From assembly GCA_947428935.1 (NCBI GenBank), contig CANENS010000007.1, forward strand, positions 1-61,549: a stretch of DNA of 61,549 nucleotides. The letters run 5' to 3'. Below, one piece after another: positions 34,505-43,157 of this stretch (position 1 is the first letter of the stretch; each line of letters opens with the position of its first letter). Source of the stretch: an uncultured Candidatus Saccharibacteria bacterium. GTDB taxonomy: Bacteria > Patescibacteriota > Saccharimonadia > Saccharimonadales > Saccharimonadaceae. The position numbers and the translations under genes are program-made. Under the pieces are notes generated by a model. That model had not been told where the DNA came from. It made no database searches and saw only the letters and a list, made by a program, of their open reading frames with translations.

Positions 34505-35806
34505 ATGATAGAATTCAGCGCCCACCAAAAAATTTCGATTGATGTTCCGCACATCCAGACTTTGTTGCAAGAAATTCAGTCGGATGAAATGGGGGGATGG
34601 TTTGACTTGCCAGCGCAGCTTGATCAGATCGAGATTGCGCGGATTAATGAAGTCGCTGGTCATATTCAATCGAACTCCAAGTTCTTGGTTTGTATTGGTA
34701 TCGGCGGTTCGTATCTGGGGCATCACGCTTTGATCGAGGCGATTCGGCCGGAAAGCCCTACTAAGGTACTGTTTGCGGGTAATTCCCTCAGCTCGCGTGC
34801 CTTGGCAGAATTGTTCGAGATTTTGGGTGATGCGGATTTTTCGGTCAACGTGATTTCAAAATCTGGCACCACTACTGAGCCAGCCGTCACCTTCCGTTTT
34901 TTGCGTGAAAAACTATTTGCGAAATATGGCGAATCAGCGAAAGATCGCATCTATGCCACTACTGATCGTGCGAAAGGTGCCCTTTACGAAGAATCGGTGC
35001 AGGAGTCGTACAAGCGCTTCGTGGTCCCGGATAATCTCGGCGGTCGTTATTCTGTCTTGAGTTCGGTCGGGCTTTTGCCGCTAGCAGTTGCTGGGGTCGA
35101 TATTGCTGAATTGCTTGAGGGTGCGAAATCTGAACGCGCGGAAATTATTGACTCGGACGAAGATATTTTGGCCGATGCGGCGCCAGTTCAATATGCAGTG
35201 GCTCGCCAAGAGTTAGCAAAGAAGGGCCACGATGTTGAAGTGTTAGCCGCTTTTGAGCCCAGCTTGCGGATTTTTGAAGAATGGTGGAAACAGCTTTTTG
35301 GCGAATCGGAAGGAAAGAACCAACAAGGGATTTTTCCAGCCTCCGCGATTTATACTACTGATTTGCATTCTATGGGGCAGTACCTGCAAGACGGCCGACG
35401 GAATATTTTTGAGACCGTCTTACGGTTCACTCAACCTCCAGTAGTCGAGGATTTGAAGCTCGATGTGGCGTCGGCTGAAAAAAATGCCGGGCTTTCTGAT
35501 TATTACGTACCAGAGCTAGAGTCCAGTCTGGACGGCTTGGAGTATTTAGCCGGTCAAGAATTAAGTTATCTTAATCAGAAAGCCCTCGAGGCCACGATCG
35601 ATGCGCATCGTGCAGGTGGAATCCCTGTTTTCGAAATTACGGCGCCTGATTTTTCGGCTCGCAGTTTCGGCGCTCTGGTTTATTTCTTTGAGCTAGCTTG
35701 TGCGCTTTCGGCTAAACTGGCCGGAGTCAATCCTTTCGACCAGCCCGGAGTCGAGGCCTATAAGGAGAATATGTTTAAACTTCTTGGTAAACCAGGGTAT
35801 GAATAA
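34505..35806 (+). CDS. pgi: Glucose-6-phosphate isomerase
   Basis: 433 residues with GIGGSYLGHHAL, VNVISKSGTTTEPAVTFR (sugar phosphate site), GGRYSVLSSVGLLPLA and a catalytic region IDAHRAGGIPVFEI. Converts glucose-6-P to fructose-6-P. Length fits the short (Firmicute-like) form. Starts 3 bases after the pilin stop and has no own Shine-Dalgarno of note, so translation likely depends on the pilin message. Fructose-6-P is also a substrate for the phosphoketolase encoded at 43-45 kb. Confidence 0.95.
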   Translation: MIEFSAHQKISIDVPHIQTLLQEIQSDEMGGWFDLPAQLDQIEIARINEVAGHIQSNSKFLVCIGIGGSYLGHHALIEAIRPESPTKVLFAGNSLSSRALAELFEILGDADFSVNVISKSGTTTEPAVTFRFLREKLFAKYGESAKDRIYATTDRAKGALYEESVQESYKRFVVPDNLGGRYSVLSSVGLLPLAVAGVDIAELLEGAKSERAEIIDSDEDILADAAPVQYAVARQELAKKGHDVEVLAAFEPSLRIFEEWWKQLFGESEGKNQQGIFPASAIYTTDLHSMGQYLQDGRRNIFETVLRFTQPPVVEDLKLDVASAEKNAGLSDYYVPELESSLDGLEYLAGQELSYLNQKALEATIDAHRAGGIPVFEITAPDFSARSFGALVYFFELACALSAKLAGVNPFDQPGVEAYKENMFKLLGKPGYE

Positions 35807-35876
35807 ACTAGTCTGAGCTATTTTCGGGATAAGTGTAGTATAATAAATATATTGAAAACAGAATTGAGGTTAAAAA

Positions 35877-36881
35877 ATGGAGGTTAGACCAGCGGGGCTA
35901 AAGCATAAAAGATCAAAAAGACGCCAGCGCGTAGTGGTGGCTCTGGGTGGAAATGCCTTGCAGCAAAATGGCGAATCGACTGCGGAAGCCCAGAAACGGG
36001 TTGCTGCCAAGGTGGGCGCGGCAATTGCGCAACTTTCCGAGCGTTACGAAGTGATCGTTGCCCATGGTAATGGTCCGCAAGTGGGCAATATCCTCCTACA
36101 TGAAGAAAATGCCGCTACCGAAGCGGCTCCGGCCATGCCGCTCGAAACAGCCGTCGCTATGAGTCAAGGCCAAATCGGTTATTGGTTGGCGCAGGCGATT
36201 GATAATGCTTTTCTGAAGATGGGGCGCTCTCGTCGCGCTGCCACTGTGATTACGCAGGTCTTAGTAGCCGCTGACGATCCGGCTTTTACGAATCCTACTA
36301 AGCCGATTGGTCAGTTTTATGACCAGCAGACAGCACAATATCTTTCCGAACAGAAAGGCTGGGCGATGCGGGAGGATGCCGGACGTGGCTATCGTCGAGT
36401 AGTGCCTTCTCCTCAGCCCACTGGTATCGTGGAGGCAGAGCAAATTGTCGATTTGGTCCAATCCGGTGCGATTGTGATTGCGGCGGGCGGGGGCGGCATC
36501 CCAGTAATCTACAATTCGCGCCGCAAAATTTTGCAAGGCGTTGACGCTGTGATTGACAAAGACTTATCGGCGGAGCTACTGGCGGAACTAGTCGGGGCGG
36601 AGATTTTTGTCTCGGTTACTGCAGTTCCTTACGCTTATTTGAATTATGGTAAGAGTAACCAAATTAAGCTCGAAAAGATTACGAGTGTAGAGGCGCGTCA
36701 ATATATCGCCGAAGATCAATTCGCGCATGGTTCGATGCTATCCAAGATCGAAGCGGCTACAAAGTTCGCGGAGTCAATACCTGGAAAAACCATCGGCATT
36801 ATTGCTTCGCCGGAGCAGCTTTTGCGTAGTATGGAGCAGAAGACCGGCACCATTATCGTTGCTGAGCCAGAACGAACTTAA
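35877..36881 (+). CDS. arcC: Carbamate kinase
   Basis: 334 residues. VVVALGGNALQQ, VIVAHGNGPQVGN, VIAAGGGGIPV, GVDAVIDKDLSAELLA and HGSMLSKIEAATKF are the standard amino-acid-kinase motifs of ArcC. Makes ATP from carbamoyl phosphate, the last step of the arginine deiminase pathway; arcA and arcB are not in the window. Extra basic N-terminus (~18 residues, KHKRSKRRQR). GAGG before the ATG; TATAAT near 35840. Confidence 0.95.
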   Translation: MEVRPAGLKHKRSKRRQRVVVALGGNALQQNGESTAEAQKRVAAKVGAAIAQLSERYEVIVAHGNGPQVGNILLHEENAATEAAPAMPLETAVAMSQGQIGYWLAQAIDNAFLKMGRSRRAATVITQVLVAADDPAFTNPTKPIGQFYDQQTAQYLSEQKGWAMREDAGRGYRRVVPSPQPTGIVEAEQIVDLVQSGAIVIAAGGGGIPVIYNSRRKILQGVDAVIDKDLSAELLAELVGAEIFVSVTAVPYAYLNYGKSNQIKLEKITSVEARQYIAEDQFAHGSMLSKIEAATKFAESIPGKTIGIIASPEQLLRSMEQKTGTIIVAEPERT

Positions 36882-37477
36882 AGATATTCTTGACTTTTTA
36901 GCATAAGTGTGATAAGATAGAGGTAAGCTGCTCGATCGGCTCTATCTGTAGTGGTAATTCTTCAGAAACAAGCCATTGTAGCGTGGACTTCATCCATCAC
37001 ACTCTAGATATAGATACTAACCTGTTGTAAGGGAAATGGATCGCCTGTTTTTATCAGCTGCGTTATATATAATTTTAGGCGTTATGCGAAAAGCATAATA
37101 TTTTTCAAAAATAAGCTATAAGGGAAACAAAATTAGCGGTCTCGCTCCATAAATAATTTTCTATAGAAGAATTGTTGCAATTTTTACAACATATTTGACG
37201 TCGTCAACAAAAGTGGGTATCCGATTATGGAACAAAGATAAAATTAGCATAATTGACTTAAAAATAAACTATAGAATTTTCGAGAAAGGCATAAAAGTCT
37301 TAAAATTAAACTCAAAAATTATCAAAAATAGCACAAACGTTTAGAGAAATAAGCAATAAGATTAAGTGTCTTAGCATGGGCTGAATTGAAAAAAATAAAT
37401 CTTTGCTTTTACTATAAACAGAAACTGGTTCAAAAAATTAAACTGTGGTACAATAGAAGTAAGAATTAGGTGGGCAG
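36882..37477 (+). other. Long AT-rich intergenic region with orphan leader RNA
   Basis: 600 bases without a gene. It starts with promoter/hairpin unit A (36890-36960). Further on are a hairpin GTGGA/TCCA region (36981-36999), a T-run at 37056-37062 that might end the RNA, a perfect palindrome TTGACGTCGTCAA (37195-37207) that could be an operator, and a TACAAT-type -10 (GGTACAATAG) before the flavoprotein gene. Confidence 0.5.
36890..36960 (+). promoter_or_regulatory. Promoter + 5' hairpin leader unit (member A)
   Basis: TTGACT (36890-36895), 17 bp, TAAGAT (36913-36918). Then stem GATAG...CTATC around AGCTG (36926-36930)/CGGCT (36937-36941), then ATCTGTAGTGGTAAT. Same unit as at 42629, 61287, and related to 52965 and 54420. 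Confidence 0.65.
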
Positions 37478-38842
37478 ATGGGAAGAAAATTAGACTACGA
37501 ATATGTTGTGATTGGGAGCGGTGCGTCTGGTAGCGCGGCGGCTTTGATGGCTGCTAACTTGGGTGCTCGCACGGCGATCGTCGAGGCTGATTCTTGGGGT
37601 GGCACTACTTTGAATTACCGTGACATTCCATATGCCGCTGCGCTGGGCTTTGCCCAGCGCTACGCCGAGGCGATCGCCGGGTCGCGCTTTGGCATGTCGA
37701 GCACTACTCTGCGCTATAATTATCCGACCGTACTGAATTGGCAGGCGACCGCGGTGCGGCGTGCGGGTGGTGGCAGCCGGCGCATTTTCGAGAGTGCCGG
37801 GATCGATTGTTATCGTGGTTTTGCGCAATTTGTTAATCCCTATGAGATTGAGATCGATAACCTGCGTATTAGTAGTGAAAAGTTTTTGCTAGCCACTGGA
37901 ACCACGCTGAGCGTAGGCGGAATCGCGGGAATTGATCGCGTAAATTGTTGGTCGCCCGACACCGCGCTGCGGATGGCGAAATTGCCAAAAGTGCTTCTGA
38001 TCGTCGGTGGTGGCTCGACCGGTTGCGAGTTGGCGGAATATTTTGCGGCCCTGGGTGTGAATGTGATTTTACTTGAAGCAGAAAATCGGATATTGTCGCG
38101 CGAAGATGCCGAAGTAAGTACGGTGATTGAGCGGCACTTGCGGGATCGTTTTGGCGTGAATATTTTGACTAGCGCACGGGTGTTTGAACTACGGCAGGAC
38201 GAGCATAGCGAGCAGGTGATTTTTGTGCAAAATGGTCAGAAGAAGGCTGTACGTGTCGAGTCGATTATTATCGCAACTGCTCCAGAGCCAGCGCTTGACT
38301 TTGGCTTAGAGAACGCTGGTGTAAAATATAGCCCGACTGGCATCGAAGTGGACCAAAATTTGCGTACTTCAAACCATCATATTTGGGCGGCCGGCGATGT
38401 TCTAGGCGGCGAAAGTTCGGCTGAGCGCTCGACTTACGAAGGGAAATTGGCAACCATGAACGCTATTCAAAAATCAAATACTGTCGTCAATTATACCGGT
38501 TTCACACGCCTGACGAATACCTTACCGAAAGTGGCCAAGGTTGGGTTGAACGAGCAGGATTGTGAAAAAATCGGTCAAAAATATCGTTCTACTATTGTGC
38601 CACTTGACGAAATTAGTGCTTCAAATACGAATGATTTTCGTGCTGGCTTTGTGAAGATTTTGGTAGATTTGAAATCGCAAGTAATTGGTGCTACGGTAGT
38701 TTCTCCTGACGCAGATCTTGTGGTACAAGAGTTGGCGCTCTCAGTGCGTTGTGGTCTAAAAGTTTCGGAATTAGCCGGGACGCCGCACGTGGCGATGAGC
38801 TGGTCGGAAGCTGTGCGCGTGGCTGCTCGACAATTGGCTTAG
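37478..38842 (+). CDS. FAD/NAD(P)-dependent oxidoreductase lacking the redox disulfide
   Basis: 454 residues of the dihydrolipoamide dehydrogenase/mercuric reductase fold: FAD site VIGSGASGSAAAL (11-23), NAD site LLIVGGGSTGCELAEYF (~170-186), IWAAGDV (~310) and the dimerisation domain to the end. Where the family has GGTCLNxGCIPSK, this protein has GGTTLNYRDIPYAA: both cysteines are gone. It also ends HVAMSWSEAV where many have HPTxSE. So it cannot do disulfide chemistry; perhaps an NADH oxidase-like or sensor role. GTGGTACAAT promoter, AGGTGG before the ATG. Confidence 0.85.
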   Translation: MGRKLDYEYVVIGSGASGSAAALMAANLGARTAIVEADSWGGTTLNYRDIPYAAALGFAQRYAEAIAGSRFGMSSTTLRYNYPTVLNWQATAVRRAGGGSRRIFESAGIDCYRGFAQFVNPYEIEIDNLRISSEKFLLATGTTLSVGGIAGIDRVNCWSPDTALRMAKLPKVLLIVGGGSTGCELAEYFAALGVNVILLEAENRILSREDAEVSTVIERHLRDRFGVNILTSARVFELRQDEHSEQVIFVQNGQKKAVRVESIIIATAPEPALDFGLENAGVKYSPTGIEVDQNLRTSNHHIWAAGDVLGGESSAERSTYEGKLATMNAIQKSNTVVNYTGFTRLTNTLPKVAKVGLNEQDCEKIGQKYRSTIVPLDEISASNTNDFRAGFVKILVDLKSQVIGATVVSPDADLVVQELALSVRCGLKVSELAGTPHVAMSWSEAVRVAARQLA

Positions 38843-38988
38843 CGAAAAAACGACAGGCGGATTAATCTACGTATATTGGAGTTTTAGTATACGGCTTTCC
38901 TGAAGCTAACAGGGGTTGAAAAAATAAAATTCACAAAATATCGAACTAGTGCTTGTTATTTTAGAAAAATTTGTGCTATGCTCCAGGT

Positions 38989-40665
38989 ATGCAAAAATAC
39001 ATCATACATTTTCGAACTAGCTTCACTTTCGCTCTGCTGATTCTGCTTAGCCTTTTATCTCCACTTGAAGTCGGTTTTCGCAATTTAAAGTTATCAGAAT
39101 CCATGATGGCTTCTTTGAATTCAGCCAACTCTTCCAATCAGAAAAAACAGCCGACTGAACTTCGGGCTCTGCTAGAACAGGGCGATGATGAAGACGGGGA
39201 TATGGAGGAACAGCCAGGAATTAAGCCTGATCCATCTGAGCCGATTACTCCCGAAGAGCCGGCTTGGAGCGCTACCGTCAAAACCGATTTAATTATTAAG
39301 GCAGTCAATCCTGGTTATACGATTGATGGTGTTCGAGACGTCGGCGAACTCATTGAATTGCAGAAAATCTCCGACGCTTCACTTTCGCTCGCTGGTTATG
39401 AGATTCGTTATATGAACTCTAGCGGAAAAAGCACCCTCCTTCTCAGTTTCTCCGAGGGTAGCATAATGACTGGCGAGACTCTTTTGGCTCGGCTGGCACG
39501 TTCGGCCGGCGACGCGACTGCGGATTTAACCTACAATACTACTTTAGCATTATCGGGCGGGCCATTGGAGATTTTATATAATGGCGAAGTGGTTGATAGT
39601 GTTTGCTGGACGGGAAAGGATACATGTGAAAAGGCGTTCAAAAGCAACAAACCTACTAGTTTAGTGCGTGACCTGAGCACGGGTAAATTTGAGCATATCG
39701 AAGAATACGAACCGCAATTTGATCCTACCAAACCTTCCTTGATTTTGCCGCCCGAGCCCGAAGAACCGAGTGATAACAATGATCAAAAATCCGAGTCTAC
39801 CACTAATACTAATATTGCACCGAAATGTCGAGGACTTGAGTTTTCGGAAGTTTTTGCTTACTATGCCGACGAGAAAAACGAGCAGTTTCTTGAATTACAC
39901 AATCCGACAGATCATGATATTGATCTTAACGGTTGCCATATTCGTTATAAAAAGAAGAAGTATGGGTTGACGGGCGTAATGGCAGTGGATGGTTATTATG
40001 CTTACTATCCGAATGTGGCGGGTTTTAGTCTGACCAAAAATCCTAACTCATCAAACACAGTCGAGCTAATTGACGCGGATGGTAAATTGGTTGACACTTT
40101 GGTATATAGCCACGGTCAGAAGAAATCAACCGCTTATGCGCAGTTTTATGGTGCAGCCGGAGAAGAAACTTGGCTCATGACTTACGCGCCAACTCCTGCG
40201 GCTCCGAATATTTACCAAGAATATCGTTCCTGCCCAGAAGGCAAAGTAATTAATCCCGCCACCGGAAGTTGTGTGAAAGCGATTGCTGCTAGTACTGCAC
40301 CCACAGATTGTCCGGCTGGGAAATATCGTAATCCACTAACGGGACGCTGTAAGAATATCGAGACGGAATCCGGGCCGAAACCTTGTGCAGAAGGCTACGA
40401 ACGCAATCCAGAAACCAACCGTTGTCGCAAAATCAAGCGCGAAAACGACGGCGCTGGCTACGCCTTAACGCCAGTTACATACTCAGATAATTCCACTTTC
40501 ATTGCTTTTGGTGTGGTCGCGGGGCTGGTCGCGATCGGTGTGATATATATAATATTACAATTCCGCCGCGAGGTTGTTCGTTTTTTGCGCAAAGTCCGCC
40601 AGCGCCTTCACCACATTGGCAAAAGCTTGCGGTCTCGGCATGTCCACGCTCGCCGTCGCAAGTAG
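38989..40665 (+). CDS. Surface protein with lamin-tail domains and Cys repeats
   Basis: 558 residues from ATG 38989; TATGCT ends 6 bases upstream (leaderless). Signal/anchor at ~7-25. Two lamin-tail-like (LTD) domains: ~95-215 (ELIELQKISDASLSLAGYEIRY) and ~285-405 (FLELHNPTDHDIDLNGCHI). Then three C-x2-G-x3-NP-x-T-x2-C units (CPEGKVINPATGSC, CPAGKYRNPLTGRC, CAEGYERNPETNRC). C-terminal TM (FIAFGVVAGLVAIGVIYIIL) and a basic tail. LTDs occur on secreted bacterial nucleases and adhesins; no catalytic domain is seen here. Its 3' end overlaps the convergent gene by 111 bases. Confidence 0.8.
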   Translation: MQKYIIHFRTSFTFALLILLSLLSPLEVGFRNLKLSESMMASLNSANSSNQKKQPTELRALLEQGDDEDGDMEEQPGIKPDPSEPITPEEPAWSATVKTDLIIKAVNPGYTIDGVRDVGELIELQKISDASLSLAGYEIRYMNSSGKSTLLLSFSEGSIMTGETLLARLARSAGDATADLTYNTTLALSGGPLEILYNGEVVDSVCWTGKDTCEKAFKSNKPTSLVRDLSTGKFEHIEEYEPQFDPTKPSLILPPEPEEPSDNNDQKSESTTNTNIAPKCRGLEFSEVFAYYADEKNEQFLELHNPTDHDIDLNGCHIRYKKKKYGLTGVMAVDGYYAYYPNVAGFSLTKNPNSSNTVELIDADGKLVDTLVYSHGQKKSTAYAQFYGAAGEETWLMTYAPTPAAPNIYQEYRSCPEGKVINPATGSCVKAIAASTAPTDCPAGKYRNPLTGRCKNIETESGPKPCAEGYERNPETNRCRKIKRENDGAGYALTPVTYSDNSTFIAFGVVAGLVAIGVIYIILQFRREVVRFLRKVRQRLHHIGKSLRSRHVHARRRK

Positions 40666-41193
40666 TCCTAACTCCTGATAATGCTTCAAAACTGGAATGG
40701 TCTTTTCGCGATACTCTAGGAAACGGGTCTGTAAGATTTTGGGGTCAGCATCGTCGGCTCGCAAACCACGATCGTTGAGCATCTTAGCTGCTTCCCAACG
40801 CGCTAAAGCACTTTGCTCGGGAAGTTGCAGCGCGATCGCCACGCGAATTGGATGTCCGCTCGCCTTTGCCACGCTCATAACTTGATCTTCTTCGCCGCTC
40901 CAGCGTCCGATGGAGGATAAGATTAGGGGATACTCCCACAGTTCTTTCTTTTCAAAATAAGGTAAAACCCACTCATAGAAAAGATTTGAAGGCATTAATT
41001 TGCCTTCCGTCGTTACATTTTGGTTAGTGGCTCGTTCCATTGCGCGCGCGATAATGCCAGAAGAAAGAAATTTCGCCCCTAGTTTCTCTGCTAGCTCCAC
41101 GCCAATCGTGTCTTTTCCGCTCATAGGTAGACCGAAAATATTGATACTACCAGTCCCTAGCCACTTTTTAATAATTCTCAACTGCTCTTCCAT
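40555..41193 (-). CDS. P-loop nucleoside monophosphate kinase-like protein
   Basis: 212 residues with NIFGLPMSGKDTIGVELAEKLGA (Walker A GLPMSGKDT, ~20-28), FLSSGIIARA, and a lid-like region RGLRADDADPKILQTRFLEYREKTIPVLKHY, as in adenylate kinases. The usual GxPGxGKGT is replaced, so the nucleotide specificity is uncertain. TATAAT (41205-41200) ends 6 bases before the ATG: leaderless. Convergent overlap with the lamin-tail gene. Confidence 0.78.
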   Translation of the reverse strand: MEEQLRIIKKWLGTGSINIFGLPMSGKDTIGVELAEKLGAKFLSSGIIARAMERATNQNVTTEGKLMPSNLFYEWVLPYFEKKELWEYPLILSSIGRWSGEEDQVMSVAKASGHPIRVAIALQLPEQSALARWEAAKMLNDRGLRADDADPKILQTRFLEYREKTIPVLKHYQELGLLATASVDMPRPQAFANVVKALADFAQKTNNLAAEL

Positions 41194-41238
41194 GTCAGTA
41201 TTATAGCATAAATAGTCATTGTCGCGAGAAAAATCCCT

Positions 41239-41276
41239 TTAGCACACTTGACACTAGAGTGCTAAAGCTCTATAAT
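41239..41276 (+). promoter_or_regulatory. CIRCE operator and promoter of hrcA
   Basis: TTAGCACAC, 9 bases, GAGTGCTAA (41239-41265). The promoter TTGACA (41248-41253), 17 bp, TATAAT (41271-41276) lies across it, so bound HrcA blocks RNA polymerase. The -10 ends 6 bases before the ATG at 41283. Confidence 0.92.
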
Positions 41277-41282
41277 GAAATT

Positions 41283-42056
41283 ATGAGTTTGACGACGAGA
41301 CAGGAGGAAATCCTGTTTGCGATTATCGAAGAATACGCTGAGCTAGCCACGCCGGTTGGTAGCGTAACTTTAGCGAAGCTTTTTAGTGTCTCTTCGGCCA
41401 CGATTCGTGCCGAGATGTCGCGCCTCGAAGAAATGGGGTATATCGCGCAGCCGCATACTTCGGCCGGACGGGTGCCAACCGATGCCGGTTATCGCTATTA
41501 TGTTAATATTTTGACTGAGCATCCCGAGCGCACCAAAGCACGCGCGATTAATGCCAATCCGGAATCTAAGCCATCCAAATCTAAGCCGATCGAGCGCGAA
41601 AATCGCGTCTTAGAAGTGCGAGTCGGCTCACAAAACCGCGCGGATTATGCGATTCGTGGCGCCGTGAATTCGCTGGTTGAGCTGACGGGGAATCTTGGGC
41701 TAGCTACGATCGGCGATCAACTCTATATCTCTGGCATTTCGCGGCTTTTTACGCAACCGGAATTTTTAGACAACGCCAGAGTGCAGGCAGTCGCAGAGTT
41801 GCTAGACAACCTAGAGCCTTGGCTTCGAGAAGCCGCTCCGGGTCAGCCTTTGAATATCTTCATTGGTCAAGAAAATCCAATCGGCAAAACTTCTCAGGTT
41901 TCCCTGATTATTAGCCGTTTCCGTTCGCCTTATTCAGACAATAGCTATATTGGTGTGCTTGGCCCTACTCGGCAGAATTATGGTCGGGTTATGTCGCTAG
42001 TGCGTTACGCTGGCCAGATTTTAGAAAAAGCTTTAATGATGGATAAAATAAGTTAA
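41283..42056 (+). CDS. hrcA: Heat-inducible transcription repressor HrcA
   Basis: 257 residues from ATG 41283. N-terminal winged helix: LTTRQEEILFAIIEEYAELATPVGSVTLAKLF...SSATIRAEMSRLEEMGYIAQPHTSAGRVPTDAGYRYYV, an almost textbook HrcA start. The rest (IFIGQENP, QVSLIISRF, GVLGPTRQNYGRVMSLV) is the GAF-like part, a little short for the family (~340). An earlier GTG (41259) is in CIRCE and not used. Negative self-control through the CIRCE before it; the same operator stands before the OLD gene. grpE follows 9 bases later. Confidence 0.95.
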   Translation: MSLTTRQEEILFAIIEEYAELATPVGSVTLAKLFSVSSATIRAEMSRLEEMGYIAQPHTSAGRVPTDAGYRYYVNILTEHPERTKARAINANPESKPSKSKPIERENRVLEVRVGSQNRADYAIRGAVNSLVELTGNLGLATIGDQLYISGISRLFTQPEFLDNARVQAVAELLDNLEPWLREAAPGQPLNIFIGQENPIGKTSQVSLIISRFRSPYSDNSYIGVLGPTRQNYGRVMSLVRYAGQILEKALMMDKIS

Positions 42057-42065
42057 GGAGTAAAA

Positions 42066-42608
42066 ATGAAGCATAAGCAACAAGAATCACCTGCTGAAAA
42101 TCTGGAAGCGCAGCGAGAACAAAATATCGAAGCCGAACCTGCGCAAGAAGTGGTCTCGGAGGACGTACAGCATTTGCAAAATCCGCAAGACACGCAGGAA
42201 GCGGATTTGCGAATTGCCGAGCTGACGAACGATTTGCAGCGCACTCGAGCAGATTTCGAGAACTTTCGCAAGCAAATTGACCTACAGAGGATGCAGACTG
42301 TTGCCTTGACCAAAGCAGAAACTATAGAAAAATTTTTGCCATTGATTGATGATTTTGATCGTGCTTTGCGGGCTTATCCAGAACAACTTGAGCCTTTGCG
42401 CAAGAATTTCGAGAAGACATTACAGACGCTTGGCTTAGCTAAGATTAATTCCGAGCCAGACACTGAGTTTAACCCCGATATTCACGAAGCAGTATCCGTT
42501 GAAGATGGCGATGGCGACAACGAGGTGATTGTTGAGACCTTGCGTTCTGGCTATTTATATGGTGATAGTGTGATTCGCGCCGCTATGGTGAAGGTAAAAC
42601 GAGTCTAA
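42066..42608 (+). CDS. grpE: Nucleotide exchange factor GrpE
   Basis: 180 residues. Long acidic N-terminal coil (QEADLRIAELTNDLQRTRADFENFRKQ), then KFLPLIDDFDRALRAYP and the C-terminal beta part INSEPDTEFNPDIHEAVS...VETLRSGYLYGDSVIRAAMVKV, the GrpE signature. Cochaperone that releases ADP from DnaK. AAGGAG before the ATG; in operon with hrcA. dnaK/dnaJ do not follow here. Confidence 0.95.
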   Translation: MKHKQQESPAENLEAQREQNIEAEPAQEVVSEDVQHLQNPQDTQEADLRIAELTNDLQRTRADFENFRKQIDLQRMQTVALTKAETIEKFLPLIDDFDRALRAYPEQLEPLRKNFEKTLQTLGLAKINSEPDTEFNPDIHEAVSVEDGDGDNEVIVETLRSGYLYGDSVIRAAMVKVKRV

Positions 42609-42628
42609 AAGGCTGGACTTTTTCTGAG

Positions 42629-42698
42629 ATTTCCACTACAGATCTAGCCGAAACTAGCAGCTTACCCCTATACTAGCACACCATAAGCATTTTGTCAA
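42629..42698 (-). promoter_or_regulatory. Promoter + 5' hairpin leader unit (member B), orphan
   Basis: TTGACA (42698-42693), 17 bp, TAGTAT (42675-42670), then AGCTG/CGGCT hairpin (42662-42646) and ATCTGTAGTGGAAAT. It reads toward the 3' end of grpE on the opposite strand; no gene follows on its strand, so a short RNA antisense to grpE is possible. Confidence 0.65.
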
Positions 42699-43079
42699 TA
42701 TCCCCTGTATCGTTTTTCGCTGATCTCGAAAGAAAACGTCAGTTTTTCCGAGTATAGACCCTACTCCCGTCGCTGGACGGTATTTTACAAATGCGCTTAT
42801 TTTAGTTGCACCACCTTCGTCCAAATATTTTTGTTGCGAAGCCCAAGCTTTGACAACAAAAACAAAACAAATAGTCAGAAAGATAAAGCGTAATAAAAGT
42901 AAAAAAGGCACTTCGCGACAGGCAACTTCAGCTTTTGTGGCACTATAGCCGATTAGTAACCCCATGGGCTCCGTGATCAATACGGCAAAAACTATCGCCA
43001 GGAGCAGGTTCGATAGGAAGGCATGTCGCTTCATTAAAGCATCAAACTTTTGATTAAGATTTTTGGGACGATTAGCCAT
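42654..43079 (-). CDS. Small membrane protein (141 aa)
   Basis: Two TM helices (~20-45 and ~58-80), then a basic soluble tail. MANRPKNLNQKF... start; TATAAT ends 11 bases before the ATG. Its last ~15 codons lie over promoter unit B, and the end (TKCLWCASIGVSC) may be non-native. Not recognised. Confidence 0.55.
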   Translation of the reverse strand: MANRPKNLNQKFDALMKRHAFLSNLLLAIVFAVLITEPMGLLIGYSATKAEVACREVPFLLLLRFIFLTICFVFVVKAWASQQKYLDEGGATKISAFVKYRPATGVGSILGKTDVFFRDQRKTIQGILTKCLWCASIGVSC

Positions 43080-43157
43080 TTCTATTCATAATTATAACAT
43101 ATGATAAAAAGGCGGGCAAAAATGTTTATTTTATCATTCTTGTGCTATAATAAACAT

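Noticed and set aside
41259-41282. Upstream GTG start for hrcA
   Set aside because: It lies inside CIRCE and the promoter; the ATG at 41283 fits the 6-base rule.
43101-43157. Upstream ATG start for the phosphoketolase N-half
   Set aside because: The region contains the -10 box; family similarity begins after 43158.
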